A stretch of 64,000 nt of DNA from Tamarix chinensis (GCA_030549775.1 CM060178.1:68810896-68874895); one strand, 5' to 3'; positions 11,686 through 22,957 are shown, counted from the stretch's first letter. Made by a program: numbers and translations. Notes: generated by a model not told the origin, from the sequence alone.

Positions 11686-12428
11686 ATATATGCATCCAAG
11701 AATAAAGCCTCTCTCTATCATACGCAGGATTCAACAACAAGATAATATAGCAACAATTCATGGTAGTGAAGAAGACCAAAATTTCAATAATTCCGAAATA
11801 ACAAGCAAGGGGTTAGTAAATATTATAGATGGAGTCTTATTTGATGGCTAAGACTATAATGTATATATTGTAAGCTTGAATTTTTAATCCTTCAAATGTA
11901 AAATAAAGTATTGTGTTGAATTTAACACCTACGTGTTTATTTCATTATATATTCAAGACATCCGAATAAGAGGAATAGTAAATGTTTTGATTTGTTTCCT
12001 TGATGGGCATTTTGAATAAAAGGGATAAGGAATTGATATGTATTTTGAGTAAAACAGGCAGTATATATTTTAATTTATTTCATTGAGGTGCACTAAAAAA
12101 TTAAAAAAGAAATTTATTTCCTTGAAATAAGGAATACAAATCTTGCGTGCAGTCATTTTTTAGCACGGATGTTGTTGTTGAAATATTCTCTTTATTAGTT
12201 TAATAGAGCTATGCCTACATATTTTACGGTTTTGTTAATAACAGCTCTTAGAATTATAGATAAATATTTATTTTTCTTTTCAAAACAATACTATTTTGAA
12301 CATGTATATCAAATATGAAATATGCAAGTTAGTATGTGGTATTAAACAATAAATATTTTTGTTTTTGTTTTTCAGTCATAGCTCTTAAATCATCTTCCTA
12401 AAATTTATTATTAATTCTCTGGAAAAAA
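11686..12428. other. Unassigned intergenic sequence
   Basis: AT-rich DNA without a recognisable gene or repeat family. It lies between LTR copy A and the 3' side of the minus-strand gene at 12885-13943. Confidence 0.5.
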
Positions 12429-12429
12429 A

Positions 12430-12435
12430 TTTATT
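12430..12435 (-). terminator. Candidate polyadenylation signal for the 12885-13943 gene
   Basis: AATAAA on the minus strand, about 450 nt past the stop codon, with another at about 12402. Plant signals are loose, so this is only a candidate. Confidence 0.3.
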
Positions 12436-12661
12436 ATTATGATTGTTATTAACATTATTATTATTATTATTATGTTCGAGCCTTAATTAATTTAACAAAC
12501 CGCCAGTAATTCATCATTCCCTCCCTTTTGGTTCCCCTTCTCTTCTCCTCGTGTATGAAACATCTTTCTAGCAAGTGACAAGTATTTTGTCGTCATTTCA
12601 AACCATTCACGCACCAACAAAAAAAAAATCCTAAATATAAATAACACGAAAAAAGGGAAAG

Positions 12662-12686
12662 GAATAAATAAATAAATAAATAAATG
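12662..12686. repeat. (AAAT)n microsatellite in the likely 3' UTR
   Basis: Six tandem TAAA units seen directly, about 200 nt past the stop of the neighbouring gene. Confidence 0.9.
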
Positions 12687-12884
12687 ATAGTATAACATAA
12701 ACAGCCCACCCAGTGGCCAGTAGTGCAGCATAGTGCTGTACTTTTTAAGAATGTGATGCGGCTGTTTTGCCTTTTTGGCTCATTGGCTACCGCCACCATC
12801 ACGACCATCAACATCGATCGTCATCCCTCTTCACCACAGACTGTAGTGTGTCTGCGTATGTAATGCGCCCCCACAGTCTCAATG

Positions 12885-13943
12885 TCAACGCTTCTGATTC
12901 AACCTTCCAAAATCGGCGAACTTTCTGGAACGATTAGGAAAAAACGACGACGCACCGGAGACATGTGGTTTGACGGTACTGCCCCCTGCTGTAATCTCCC
13001 CGGGGTATCCAAAATCGTGCGTACCTAATCCACCTGATTTTCCGTTCCGATGCCGAGTCGGACTCGCTCTCACGAGCGGGCTCATGCACAATGTCAGGTT
13101 ACTCCGTGCAGGGCTTGGTCTAGTTCCCGAGAAACCCGGGCGTCTCGCAGTAATAGGAGAACAAGTAACTGATGTTGCGTGCGCTGACCTTGGAGTTCCC
13201 CTCCACTCTACGTGCCCTAATGCCGGCGAGAACGGAGGACATCCGTCGTCTTCTTCACCGGTTGATTCCGGTGACATTCCTCGAGCTCTACGGCCTCCGG
13301 TGTTACTGGTTTCTGGCTCGTTGATGGATGACAGCCTCGTAGTCTTTTTCCGACGGCCGAAGACGAATTTCAAAATCCAAGACGACAAGGAGGAGCCGGC
13401 TGCCGAGGCTTCCTTGCATGATTTCCGAGTAACCACGTTAGGATCAGAATAATAAATTTCTGGATCCGATGATGATTGGTCTAATTTCTGTGATCTAGAT
13501 CTAAATAGCCTGGAAATTGCTTCGATTTTTCCTCGTCTCTTCTTTATACTACTGCTTGTAGTAGCAGTGTTGGTGTAGGTAGGGCCAGCTTGTGGAGTGC
13601 TAAAGAACCGCGAATGATGTGAAACCGAGACTTGGTGGCGTTGCTGGCCGTAGGAACATTCGCCGCCGATGGGCTCTGATTTACGGCGGGAAATGTAAGG
13701 AGAAACGGATTGAGGAAAGATGAGAGGAGGTGGCTGAAGATTTCGGTCGAATTCCTGGCAATTGTCGTTGACTACCGAATGGTGTGCCTGATCATGATGG
13801 TGGCGGTGGGGTTGGTGAGCGTGAGACTGATAGTGAGATGGTTGGTATTGGTTGGCGATAACAAATGCGAGTTTTTCCCGGAGACAAGAAGCGCAGACGC
13901 CGACGCTGCTACTAGTGTCCCAAAAGTGTTTTTTACACCTCAT
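12885..13943 (-). CDS. Uncharacterised plant protein with N-terminal Cys/His cluster (352 aa)
   Basis: An intact single-exon frame. I start it at the ATG at 13943: the frame extends only five codons further, to a non-ATG codon directly preceded by an in-frame TGA. The N-terminus has C3-x2-H6 and C17-x2-C20 (CKKH and CASCLRE), followed by a helix-like stretch. I recall similar short N-terminal Cys/His segments in several plant-specific unknown proteins. Residues about 37-55 are His-rich. The middle is Ser/Arg-rich and probably disordered, with basic patches (IKKRRGK, FGRRKK). The last 30 residues (FFPNRSRKFADFGR) look like a conserved terminal motif. No signal peptide or membrane segment is evident. 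GC is clearly higher than in the surrounding repeats, consistent with a real gene. Function is not known. Zinc binding by the Cys/His cluster is inference. Confidence 0.8.
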   Translation of the reverse strand: MRCKKHFWDTSSSVGVCASCLREKLAFVIANQYQPSHYQSHAHQPHRHHHDQAHHSVVNDNCQEFDRNLQPPPLIFPQSVSPYISRRKSEPIGGECSYGQQRHQVSVSHHSRFFSTPQAGPTYTNTATTSSSIKKRRGKIEAISRLFRSRSQKLDQSSSDPEIYYSDPNVVTRKSCKEASAAGSSLSSWILKFVFGRRKKTTRLSSINEPETSNTGGRRARGMSPESTGEEDDGCPPFSPALGHVEWRGTPRSAHATSVTCSPITARRPGFSGTRPSPARSNLTLCMSPLVRASPTRHRNGKSGGLGTHDFGYPGEITAGGSTVKPHVSGASSFFPNRSRKFADFGRLNQKR

Positions 13944-14265
13944 TTTGAGCGCATTCAATCACCGGCCACCGCAAGAACACTCTTTTTGCTCTTCCACTTT
14001 TCCCCGACTCTCGAGCACGCCCTTAACTCCGTCCTCGGCCGATAGAGCCAGAGAGAATAGAACAGTCTCTACTAATAGAACAGTCTCTACGAGTCGATGA
14101 TAATGATCAGGATTGTTTTCGGATTTTTTTTTTTTTCAGATTACGATTTGCAATTAATTCAACGACCTGTCCCCAGCAAAGAAAAGCGAATAAAAAGCAA
14201 GATTATGGGCCTTTTGCTCCGCCTTTTCGACCTGGTTATTTATTGTGATAAAGGGTTTGCAGCTT

Positions 14266-14274
14266 CTTTATATA
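14266..14274 (-). promoter_or_regulatory. Candidate TATA box of the 12885-13943 gene
   Basis: TATATAAAG on the minus strand, about 320 nt upstream of the chosen ATG, inside a moderately GC-rich stretch. The Copia LTR starts only about 80 bp further upstream, so the gene has little promoter sequence that is not retrotransposon. Confidence 0.4.
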
Positions 14275-14355
14275 CCCGTACCTGTTTTATAAAACACCAG
14301 CCCGACCATTAAAACAGGTATCGTAGATATCAAAAAATATATATTTAAAAAAAAG

Positions 14356-14694
14356 TATTATAAATATTTTATTTATATATTATGGATATATAATTTTTAA
14401 ATATTTAGTATATTAAATTATAGATTTAATATTCTTATTAGTATCATAAGTTGTACTAGTTTTTCTATTATGATTCCATCTCCAATTCTGTATATCATTC
14501 ACTTCCTTTCATATTCTCTAACTATTTTTCATGATGAATATAATAAGTATGAGTATTATATATATGAGATATTATAAATTATAAATATAAGAAGGAATTT
14601 ATACATATGAATGAGAATGAGAATTAGAAGTCACATTATCTCTTTCTATCTATATTGTTTTATATCTCTTTTTGAGTTTATCAATATTACAATA
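14356..14694 (+). repeat. 5' LTR of the Copia element
   Basis: It aligns by eye along its length with 18418-18749: shared TTAAAT-ATAG-TTTAATA, TTAGTA-CATAA, TATTCTCTAACT, TATGAGTATTATATA and TTTATCAATATTACAA words. The two LTRs differ by many substitutions and small indels, so the insertion is old. Confidence 0.75.
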
Positions 14695-14726
14695 CACTAT
14701 CAACACGATTATGCTCTAAATAATAT

Positions 14727-14752
14727 CTATCTATCTATCTATCTATCTATCC
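14727..14752. repeat. (CTAT)n microsatellite
   Basis: Six to seven CTAT units just inside the 5' LTR of the Copia element. Confidence 0.9.
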
Positions 14753-15304
14753 ATATATATCATATGCGTTGATTTTATTTGGGATATCGACAAATAACCA
14801 TACAATTGATGTCAAATTTGATTGGTACTTAATAAAAGGGAATATTCTATATTTATTAGTCATTATATTATATAAATATGATTATTATGTGTCATATAAG
14901 ACTAATTTATCATTTTTATTTCGTATGTAAGATCTAAATTTTACAGGCACATAAAAGGCCATATATGTGACATATCTTGTAATCAAGTAAATTTCAAGAA
15001 CATCGATCTGCAGCTTAATTTAAACTAATTAAGAGTTTTAAGGGGAATATAGTATGATCCTAAAATTGGCTAAGGATAAGGAAATTTATTTTTATCTCTC
15101 CTTTACTTTATTCTTATGCCAATTGATTTTTTTATTAGTGTTAATTGTATATATTGTCAATATAAAATTTAATCTAATTATATGTGTGATGATCTCCCTT
15201 TTAATATAAGATTGAGGGTAAAAGATAGATGATGGTAGAAGGCTAAAAGTCTCTCGTTCAATAAACACAAATTGAATCTAATACGATCAATTGAAAAATC
15301 AAAA

Positions 15305-15490
15305 GTGATGGATTAGTGGCTTAATCTTCCATCACCATATGTAGATCTCTATCACTTAAAGATGATGGAAATTCATATAAAGTAGTAACGTTAAAAAAAT
15401 TACTTAAATTTAAAGTTGATGGATTGACGGTCCAATCACCCATCACCTTATGTGTAAAAGTGATGGCTTGGTGGTCCTATTGCCCATCAC
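15305..15490. repeat. Three successive GTGATGG...CCATCAC hairpins
   Basis: Inverted words GTGATGG / CCATCAC occur at 15305-15335, GTTGATGG / CCATCAC at about 15415-15446, and GTGATGG / CCATCAC at 15460-15490. Each encloses 15-20 nt. They lie in the non-coding part of the Copia element. Their role is unknown. Confidence 0.6.
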
Positions 15491-16909
15491 TATATTCATA
15501 TATCAACAATTAAAGTTGATTGGAGAATATAGTATAAATCTACATTACTCTAAGTTCATGGAGGGCCACCAAAATGGATAATTTTTCCCGCATATACTAA
15601 GTATGGATGGGTGATTACATAAGTGTTAATAGAAGCATGAAGCTCCAAACCAATTATATTATTTACAAATAAGTACATAAGGTACAAAAGAAAATGATAC
15701 AATTGAGGTGAAAGCCAAAAGTTTCACCTAATGGTCAAATGGTTCTGAAGACCTTATGCACAATTCAATCTTGAAGATTGAATGAGTTAAAGGTAAATTA
15801 ATACCTTATGTGCAATTTGATTAAGGAGATCAAATAGTTGAAAGTCTTTTATGACTAATGTAATACTGGTAAAGAAGATTGGATGGTATTAAATATCCCA
15901 AGTGCTTTTCAATCCAAAAGATCAAGCTATGTGGTGGTCTATAGACCCCCACACTAATTTTATTTTTACATTTTTTAGTTATGTAATTTTAATTGTTGTA
16001 ATTTAGTTTATGTAATTTTAAGTTTCATAATATTTAAATCATTTATTCTAATTATGAAGTAGTGATATTAGATTTTTGCATAATTTTTTATCCACTTATT
16101 CATAAGACTATACACCTACTTTGCAATTGGTAGTGGTCAAAATCTACTATAGTCAAGTCTCCTCCACCACTGCAATGGTTAGAGCATTTAAAATAATCTC
16201 CCCATTATATAATAATTTTAGTGGGCAGAGATATTTTTATAGTTGAAGTCTAAAGCTTCCTATCTAATAAATAATTTAATGGTTGAAGCTTGAAGCTTCC
16301 CATTTAGTTACTAGTATAATGGATGAAACGTGACGTTTTCCATTTGATATAAGTATTTTAATAGTAGAGGTTAAATGCTTCCTATATCACGGACTTGAAT
16401 ACGATTCAGAAGATAAATTTATCTAATTGAATAGCCATTATACATTCTATTTTAAGGATAAAGTATTTTATGAGCTTAAAATTGACAATAATATACACGT
16501 GTATGTGGCATGATAAATTTATTAAAGGGTTTCCTCATTTAACAATTAGATAACAAAAATGTGTATGATATTGTACCTAAGTTCGTAAAGAATTTACTAT
16601 GGTATATGAGTATTTGATAGTATTATTGCCATCAAGATAGGCTAGAAGTAAGCACAAGAAAAGTGCATAATATATGCATTTGGTATATATAATAAACCAA
16701 AAGATATGACTAACCAGAAGTTTGTAGATAATAAAATATTATCTTTGTGGCATGAGAAATAAAATCACATTAGTGCATGAATGATAGTAAAGATCATTAA
16801 AGCTTGCACAGGTACTTACATAGAACTCTAAAGATTCATTTTTAATTGGTAATCTCATATAAAAGACATATTATTCTTAGCAAATTTATAGTCGTGATAA
16901 TGTAAGAAA

Positions 16910-17990
16910 ATGTAAAATCTCCTATGTACTTGATAGAATTCAAGTTGACAAATGTGAACCATTTTAAATTTATCATGGTATATAATGATGCATCAATGTA
17001 AGATCACATGTTATATTTTGCAACAAATATTATTGGCACAAAAGTGAATAGCCATCTAATTAGGGTAAAATGCAATCAATGCTTCAAGATGGAAGCAAAA
17101 TGATATGGTAGAATCATTAATTATGCATTTGATTCATAGACCCTTGTTAATGAGGTCTATAAGTGATGTGCCAATATACATGCAATAGTTTTTGGTATAT
17201 ACCAATCGCATATCACATTAATCCTTAAACCAAGTTAATTGAGATTATTGGATGAGTCTTATATGTGCTTATAATCCCCCTTGAAAATGAAATTAAGCCA
17301 CAAAGAAGGCTAGAAATTTTTTTTTCATAAACCTTAGGGAGAGAGAAGAGGAGATTGAGATTATAAATTAAGAAACACTTAGAAGATGTCTTCCATGAGA
17401 TATGGACCCAAAAAAAAATCAAAGTGTACTTGATTATGCTTATGCTTTCTAGATGTAACCTAACTACAATTTGCATTTATTATGGCCAAGAAATTATGAA
17501 ACCAATATGTGTTTTGAATTAAATTCCAAATCATATAGAAACCCTTATGGTGACTTCAAATAAGTTAATGGAATGTATGGTACAAATACGTTAGAAGTGT
17601 ATAATGAGGGTCCAGAGAGCTCAACCCTCAAAAGAGGAGTTATAGTCCTTTAAAATGATAGAAAACTTGCCATAATGAGTTGACATATCCATATGGATAG
17701 AATTTGAGAATATATTTCACCTGTAAATAAAATATACATTAATTATCCTTACACTTGTGTAAGGTAGTATGAGGTAGACATTAGTGATGCCTTGCAGTTG
17801 ATAATGGATAAAAGTGATAATTATTCTCAATTCATTATGGAATGTCATTGAATAAATTATTATCAAATTGGAATAGTTAAATGTATCTACTTAATGAACA
17901 TGATTTGTATGGACAAGAAGTCCAATATTTGAAGGTGCATACCAATTGGTTATAAGTGGGTGTTAATTTAAAAGTTAATTTGGTGATACA
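16910..17990 (+). pseudogene. Copia integrase and start of reverse transcriptase, decayed
   Basis: Scattered plus-strand segments in changing frames resemble Copia polyprotein. There is an integrase-core-like stretch near 16925-17010. Near 17140-17190 a segment resembles 'ARPLLM' followed by a stretch rich in integrase words. Near 17400-17500 a segment resembles the 'GPQ-RLG-IYVGY' region. Near 17605-17635 is a GPESSTLKR-like basic word. Near 17940-17965 is PIGYKWV, the usual entry to the Copia reverse transcriptase. Stops and frameshifts separate all of them. The rest of the reverse transcriptase and RNase H is absent, and the sequence jumps to the 3' end of the element. Confidence 0.55.
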
Positions 17991-18167
17991 TGTATTTGTA
18001 CAAAAGCTAGAATTTTGTCCCTAATAGGGCTTTTACTAGTAAAATTTTCAAATGTCAACACTATTAAAGTATGCTTGTACATGCAAACATAACCATATGT
18101 AATATGACATATGAACAAGACATACTAAGTTGAAGGAATAGAAACTGTACTCTTCCCTTAGCTACGG

Positions 18168-18440
18168 TTTTATCCCACTAGGTTTTCCTAGCAAGGTTTT
18201 TAATGAGGCAGTGTTTTAAAGATAAACTCATAAAGGGGAGTATTATAAATATTAGAATATATATGTACATCCAAGGGAGAGTGTTGTAAATTTTCCAAGG
18301 GAGAGTATTTTATCCCACTAGGTTTTCCTAGCAAGGTTTTTAATGAGGCAGTGTTTTAAAGATAAACTCTTAAAGGGGAGTATTATAAATATTAGAATAT
18401 GTACATCCAAGGGAGATTGTTGTAAATTTTCTATTTACAT
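18168..18440. repeat. 140-bp tandem duplication before the Copia 3' LTR
   Basis: The stretch starting TTTTATCCCACTAGG at 18168 is repeated almost unchanged from 18308. It includes the polypurine-like AAGGGGAG and the first bases of the LTR (TGTTGTAAATTTTC). The first copy therefore carries a false LTR start. Confidence 0.85.
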
Positions 18441-18749
18441 ATTGTGAATTTATAATTTATGAATGTATATTGTATTAAATCATAGGTTTAATACTCTCAT
18501 TAGTACCATAAATTGTAGTAACTTCTCCATTATAATTCTACTCTCAACTCTACGTATCCTTCACCTCCTTTTATATTCTCTAACTCTTTCTTATGATGGA
18601 TGTAATACGTGTGTGTATTATATACATAGGATATTATAAATTGTAAATTTAAGAAGGAATCCATACGTATGAATGAGAATAAGAAATTATATTCTCTCTT
18701 CTATTTATGTTGTTCTATATCTCTATTTGAATTTATCAATATTACAACA
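18418..18749 (+). repeat. 3' LTR of the Copia element
   Basis: It runs from TGTTGTAAATTTTC to CAATATTACAACA, so its ends are mutual inverted repeats (TGTTGTAA / TTACAACA), as is normal for an LTR. Confidence 0.8.
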
Positions 18750-19069
18750 CGTTGTAATTTATTAGTATTATTTTTTTAATAATTTAAGATCAACATACAA
18801 AAATAATAGGGATTAAGATAGAAAGTGAGAAGTAGACATATAAGACTCAAAAGAACTCTCCTCACGTCACCAATTCTATAAGCAAAATTATTCCAACTAT
18901 TATTAATCTAAGAACGGATCCTTATTTTCACTAATATTAACATCCTATTAACATTTATTTATTGATTCTCAAATATTATTTTGTTTTTTTACTCCCATAT
19001 TACTCCATTGATTGTAAAGAGAGTATCATTCCAAATTTACCCTATTAGATCCCTCCTTCGACCTCCAAG

Positions 19070-19205
19070 TCAAGAAAGAGTGTCACCTATGATAGACTAT
19101 GATATTACCCATATTATCTCTTGCTCCTCCTTACATAGAGGGCAGCCCTAGTTACTGATATCAATGAATTGAAGCCTAGTCAATTTATCTTTAGTATTAA
19201 GTCTA
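19070..19205 (-). pseudogene. Possible LINE C-terminal zinc-finger (zf-RVT-like) relic
   Basis: On the minus strand a frame reads DKLTRLQFIDIS, a stop, then GCPLCKEEQE. This resembles the region around the CPLC zinc-finger motif at the C-terminus of plant non-LTR retrotransposon proteins. No reverse transcriptase is visible nearby, so the call rests on about 25 residues. Confidence 0.3.
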
Positions 19206-19699
19206 TGTTGAATGATAAATCATGTAATGAGTTCAATCTTGGGTGGAGCGATGTCAATACATATTTTTCTACAATTCCTATGGTCCCTTCCATCCTCAAC
19301 ATCCATTTGATACATCGTATCACAGAAAGATTTAACCAAATAAATCCCCTTACTATTGTATCTCTCATATTTATACATGAGAGAAGTGGTATAACCATCC
19401 TTCCTAACTATTCAAACTGTTCTTCCTCCCAAATAAATAGTCTTCATCGACACATTAGATTCCAATGCCACATCGCATCATCCTATATTCCCATATTTTT
19501 AATTTTTTTCCTAGGGATTTGACACGGAGAAAAGTCTAGGATTAAGTTGCTCCAGGGTGCTTTGCTCCACCCAGTTATTGAGCTAAAATCTAAGTCTGCT
19601 ACCATATTCCGAATTGATTATAAAGCCTGATTTCATGAGATTATTTTGTAAATCCATGGCAAATCAATTGTAAAAGGATAGCTCAGATTTTCATATTTA

Positions 19700-20008
19700 T
19701 TTACTACGTTTAATTTAAAAGGTGCGTTATTTCATCATTTATTTTAATCAAAAGGTGTGACATTTTGAAAATTTTACTCTAAATTATTGACTAATTTTTT
19801 AAAAAATACTTTTATATTCTCCTTACCATAAAATATTTAACTTCCTTCAACAATGACATACCCTTAGGATTTTTAATTTTTCCAAAATCTTAGTCATCAA
19901 ATATGTAATAATTATACTAAATACGTATAGGTCATTTATCTTTCGTTTTTATTTATTGTGTTTAAGACTAAAATAACAGTTACTTTGGATAGAAGGAAGT
20001 GTTGTAAT
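19700..20008. mobile_element. Possible decayed Stowaway-type MITE
   Basis: The right end (TTACTTTGGATAGAAGGAAGT) resembles the degraded terminal repeat of Stowaway MITEs. The left end near 19702 (TACTACGTTTAATTTAAAAG) pairs with it only weakly. Confidence 0.3.
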
Positions 20009-20906
20009 ACTGATTCTTATCACCAAACTTGTGCGCCTATTTTACAACCATATTAAAGATTGCTCTTTCGATGGTCCAACAAAGTAATCTATATATCTAT
20101 ATATATAAAAAAATAGAGTTTTCTAATAGACAATATACAGACAAATTTTTCCGCTTAAACTATATCCATTATTACTAATCATAAATTACTACTGTCATAT
20201 ATTATTGCTAATTATTGTTATTGATAATTAATAACACGGAATAATTAATATAACTATTTATTAATATAATGCGACTATTCATCTCCTATGTGCATTAAAT
20301 GTATATAACTATTTATTTACTTCACATATGTCAAACAATTAATTTTAATAAAGTATTAACTATATATTTTCTAATCAAATATTTTCTTAATTAATTATTC
20401 AATCATATACAAAAAACTATTCATTTTCTGCGTATTAATTGAATTGTCGAACTATTCATCTCTTGTATATTAATATATAAATAATTAATACACCAAAGTG
20501 CATATTCATTTGCTTCACATGTATATATCCATTAATACAATGTGACTATTTATCTCCTATGTGCAGTAAATGCATATAACTATTCATTTGTTGTATATAT
20601 GTCAAACAACTAATTTTAATAAAGTGTTAATCACATATTTTCTAATCAAATATTTTTTTTAATTAATTACCTGAACATGTGTAGTCAACTATTAATTTCC
20701 CGTGTATTAATTGAATTGTTAAACTATTTATATCCTACATGTTAATATATAAATAATTGATAAATAATTAATACACCAAATAAAGTGCATAAACAAGTCG
20801 ACCAACACATATACATCTGCTGCCATTAATACAATTCAGCTAGCAAATACATATAACTAATTTTAATGAAGTATTTTTTTTTAGGTTAGATCAACATCAA
20901 TCAAAT

Positions 20907-20947
<41 letters not shown>
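20907..20947. repeat. (ATG)n microsatellite inside H1
   Basis: About 13 ATG triplets. H2 has the matching (CAT)n at 36223-36255. Confidence 0.95.
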
Positions 20948-21210
20948 AATTGGTTATAATAATAATTTTATTATTTATTATTATTAATATAACTATAATA
21001 ATTATAACTATTAATATAATTAATACTAATATAATTATTTATATAATTTTGATAATTATAATTATCATAATTTATAATATAATATTTATTATTATTATGA
21101 TAATAATGAATATTAATATAATTGATTATTACTATTATGAATATTATCACGATTAATAATATAATTATTATTAAAAAAACTAATAACAGAACGACAACAT
21201 TGGTTATTAT

Positions 21211-21330
21211 TTAAAAATAGAGTTGTTTGGCAGACAATATACAAATAAAATTTTCCGCCTAAACTATACATATTATTACTAATCATATATTATCACTACC
21301 ATATATTATTACTAATTAATAAGGTCAAAT
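21211..21330 (+). repeat. Internal duplicate of the Helitron 5' end in H1
   Basis: AAAAATAGAGTTGTTTGGCAG and the following 'ACAATATAC ... CCGCCTAAACTATA ... ATTATTACTAATCAT' words repeat the first 130 bp of H1 (20110-20180). H2 has the same internal duplicate at about 35830-35945. The duplication therefore predates the separation of the two copies. Confidence 0.7.
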
Positions 21331-21968
21331 AAATGATGAAATGCTCCTACGTATTAATTGATTTGTCAAACTATTCATCTCTTGCACTGCATAACAACAA
21401 AATGATATTCATCTCCTGCGTATTAATTGAGATATTCATCTATTGTACATATGTCGAACAACACACATTAATCAAGAATTTTCTTAATTAATTATCTAAA
21501 TATATGCAGCCAACTATTCATTTCCTGCATATTAATTAAGTTGTAAAACTACTGAATATATAAATATAACTATTCATCTATTGCACATAAGTCGAGCAAC
21601 ACATATTAATCAAGTCTTTTCTTAATTAATTACTTGAACATATACAATCAACTATTCATCTTCTGCATATTAATTGAATTGTCAAACTAATGAACATATG
21701 AATACAAATATTCATCTCATGCGAATAGCAAATTCATATAACTATTCATTTTTTGTCATTAATACAACATAACTATTCATATCATACATGCACCAAATGC
21801 ATATAACTATGCATCTACTGCACATATGTCGAACAATACATATTAATCAAGTATTAATTAAGTATTTTATTAATTAATTAGTTGAACATATACAGTCAAC
21901 TATTCATCTCCTGCATATTAATTAAAATTTTAAACTATTTATCTCTTATATAAATAGTTAATACACCA

Positions 21969-21998
21969 CCCGTGCATTGCACGGGGACATGCAACTAG
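21969..21998 (+). other. Helitron 3' terminal hairpin and CTAG end (H1)
   Basis: A 7-bp GC-rich stem (CCCGTGC / GCACGGG) with a 3-nt loop, then 9 nt, then CTAG. This is the termination signal of rolling-circle transposition in the Helitron family. Confidence 0.85.
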
Positions 21999-22505
21999 TG
22001 TAGGAATAAAAACTTGCCTGAATGGTAGGTCTGAAATATACAGTTACTGAATGATTATATTATTCACTTATAAGTAAGTTGACCTTTTTCCATTAGTCGT
22101 AAATCCATGGCCTATTGTAATTCCTACCGAATATAATTGATTCCATCTTATATAACCGTGTACGAAGTGAGTAATTTATTTATTTTATTACTTATATCTT
22201 ACTATCGTGACGACAAAAAATCCAAAAATAAAATAATAGTATGCGTACAATATTTGTTCAACATAAATTATAATATTTTTTTAATATTCTGACCAATGGT
22301 GGAATCCTTTAAATATGCCAATTTTTAAATGATGTATTCGACACCATTCATGTCAATGGTTTATTTGCTATATTCATCACATCATATCAATGATATGGAA
22401 CACCAAAGTCATTTGAAGATTGTTTAGTATAATACTGCGGTTACAGAATCAAGCCCCCACCCCCACCACCACCAAAAAAACAAAGTAGTGGATGTGTCCC
22501 TTAAT
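21999..22505. other. Unassigned intergenic sequence
   Basis: AT-rich with a short CCCCCACC tract at about 22454-22472. No gene or repeat family recognised. Confidence 0.45.
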
Positions 22506-22650
22506 TTTACTAAAACGTTTGAAATTGAATAGGATATCTAGGATTGGAGCAATTTTGATGCAAGAAGGCCACCAACTAATTGCCTACTTAAGTGAGATGT
22601 TAAGTGGAATCATTTTGAATTATCATTCCATTTTGAACTATCCAATCTAA
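22506..22650 (+). pseudogene. Ty3/Gypsy RNase H relic
   Basis: The plus-strand frame gives IGAILMQEGHQLIAYLSEML and then a typical LNY word. This is the RNase H start of Ty3/Gypsy polyproteins (family pattern: GAVLMQ-GHP-AY-SE-L). A FTKTFEIE-like segment just upstream lies in another frame, showing a frameshift. No other part of the element was found around it, and its wording differs from the RNase H of the element at 24265-32485. Confidence 0.65.
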
Positions 22651-22884
22651 GTTAGAATTGGTCCTCTATAATTAGAAAATAAAAGTGCTATGACCTTTTT
22701 TTATTTGTAAAGCTGTTGTTGTGTGACAAAAGAGAATAAAAAAACAAATGGGCTACATGATTACTTTGAAAAAAATACACAAAGTAGTAGCATATGCTTA
22801 CAACATATTATAAAGTTAAAAATCCTAGACAAAAGATGCTAGATATGAGTGTAATTTATGGAAAGGCAGACACTTATGTTATCT

Positions 22885-22890
22885 TATTAC

Positions 22891-22957
<67 letters not shown>

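Larger units (their letters stand above)
14356..18749 (+). mobile_element. Degenerate Copia (Ty1-type) retrotransposon with both LTRs
   Basis: Two LTR copies of 339 and 332 bp enclose 3.7 kb. The internal part is badly decayed but still shows a Copia integrase and the start of the reverse transcriptase on the plus strand. Most of gag and the rest of pol are missing or unreadable. The conserved words before the 3' LTR (TTATCCCACTAGG...CAAGGTTTTTAATGAGGCA) are those I know from the ends of many plant Copia elements. No convincing 5-bp target duplication was found (AAAAG on the left, CGTTG on the right). The element is an old non-functional relic about 410 bp upstream of the gene at 12885-13943. 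Confidence 0.75.
18750..20088. other. Intergenic stretch with weak relics only
   Basis: Apart from a possible LINE zinc-finger relic (19070-19205) and a possible decayed MITE (19700-20008), nothing could be assigned. A plus-strand frame at 19169-19522 has no recognisable domain. Confidence 0.4.
20089..21998 (+). mobile_element. Non-autonomous Helitron H1
   Basis: The 5' end is TC after an A. The 3' end has the hairpin CCCGTGC-ATT-GCACGGG (21969-21985), a 9-nt spacer and CTAG (21995-21998), followed by T. This is the Helitron terminal structure: 5' TC, 3' hairpin plus CTRR, insertion between A and T, no target duplication. There is no Rep/helicase gene, so it moved with borrowed enzymes. Inside are many repeats of an 'AACTATTCATCTCCTG...ATTAATT' unit, an ATG microsatellite and a second copy of the 5'-terminal sequence at 21211. 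H2 at 35141-37067 has the same structure in the other orientation. Confidence 0.8.

Noticed and set aside
12970..13452. 160-codon plus-strand frame
   Set aside because: It is the antisense shadow of the minus-strand gene at 12885-13943.
13944..13958. Five extra N-terminal codons for the minus-strand gene
   Set aside because: The first codon is TTG with an in-frame TGA directly before it. The ATG at 13943 is the natural plant start.
19169..19522. Host gene on the plus strand
   Set aside because: No domain, no splice context, and the region may contain a minus-strand LINE relic.
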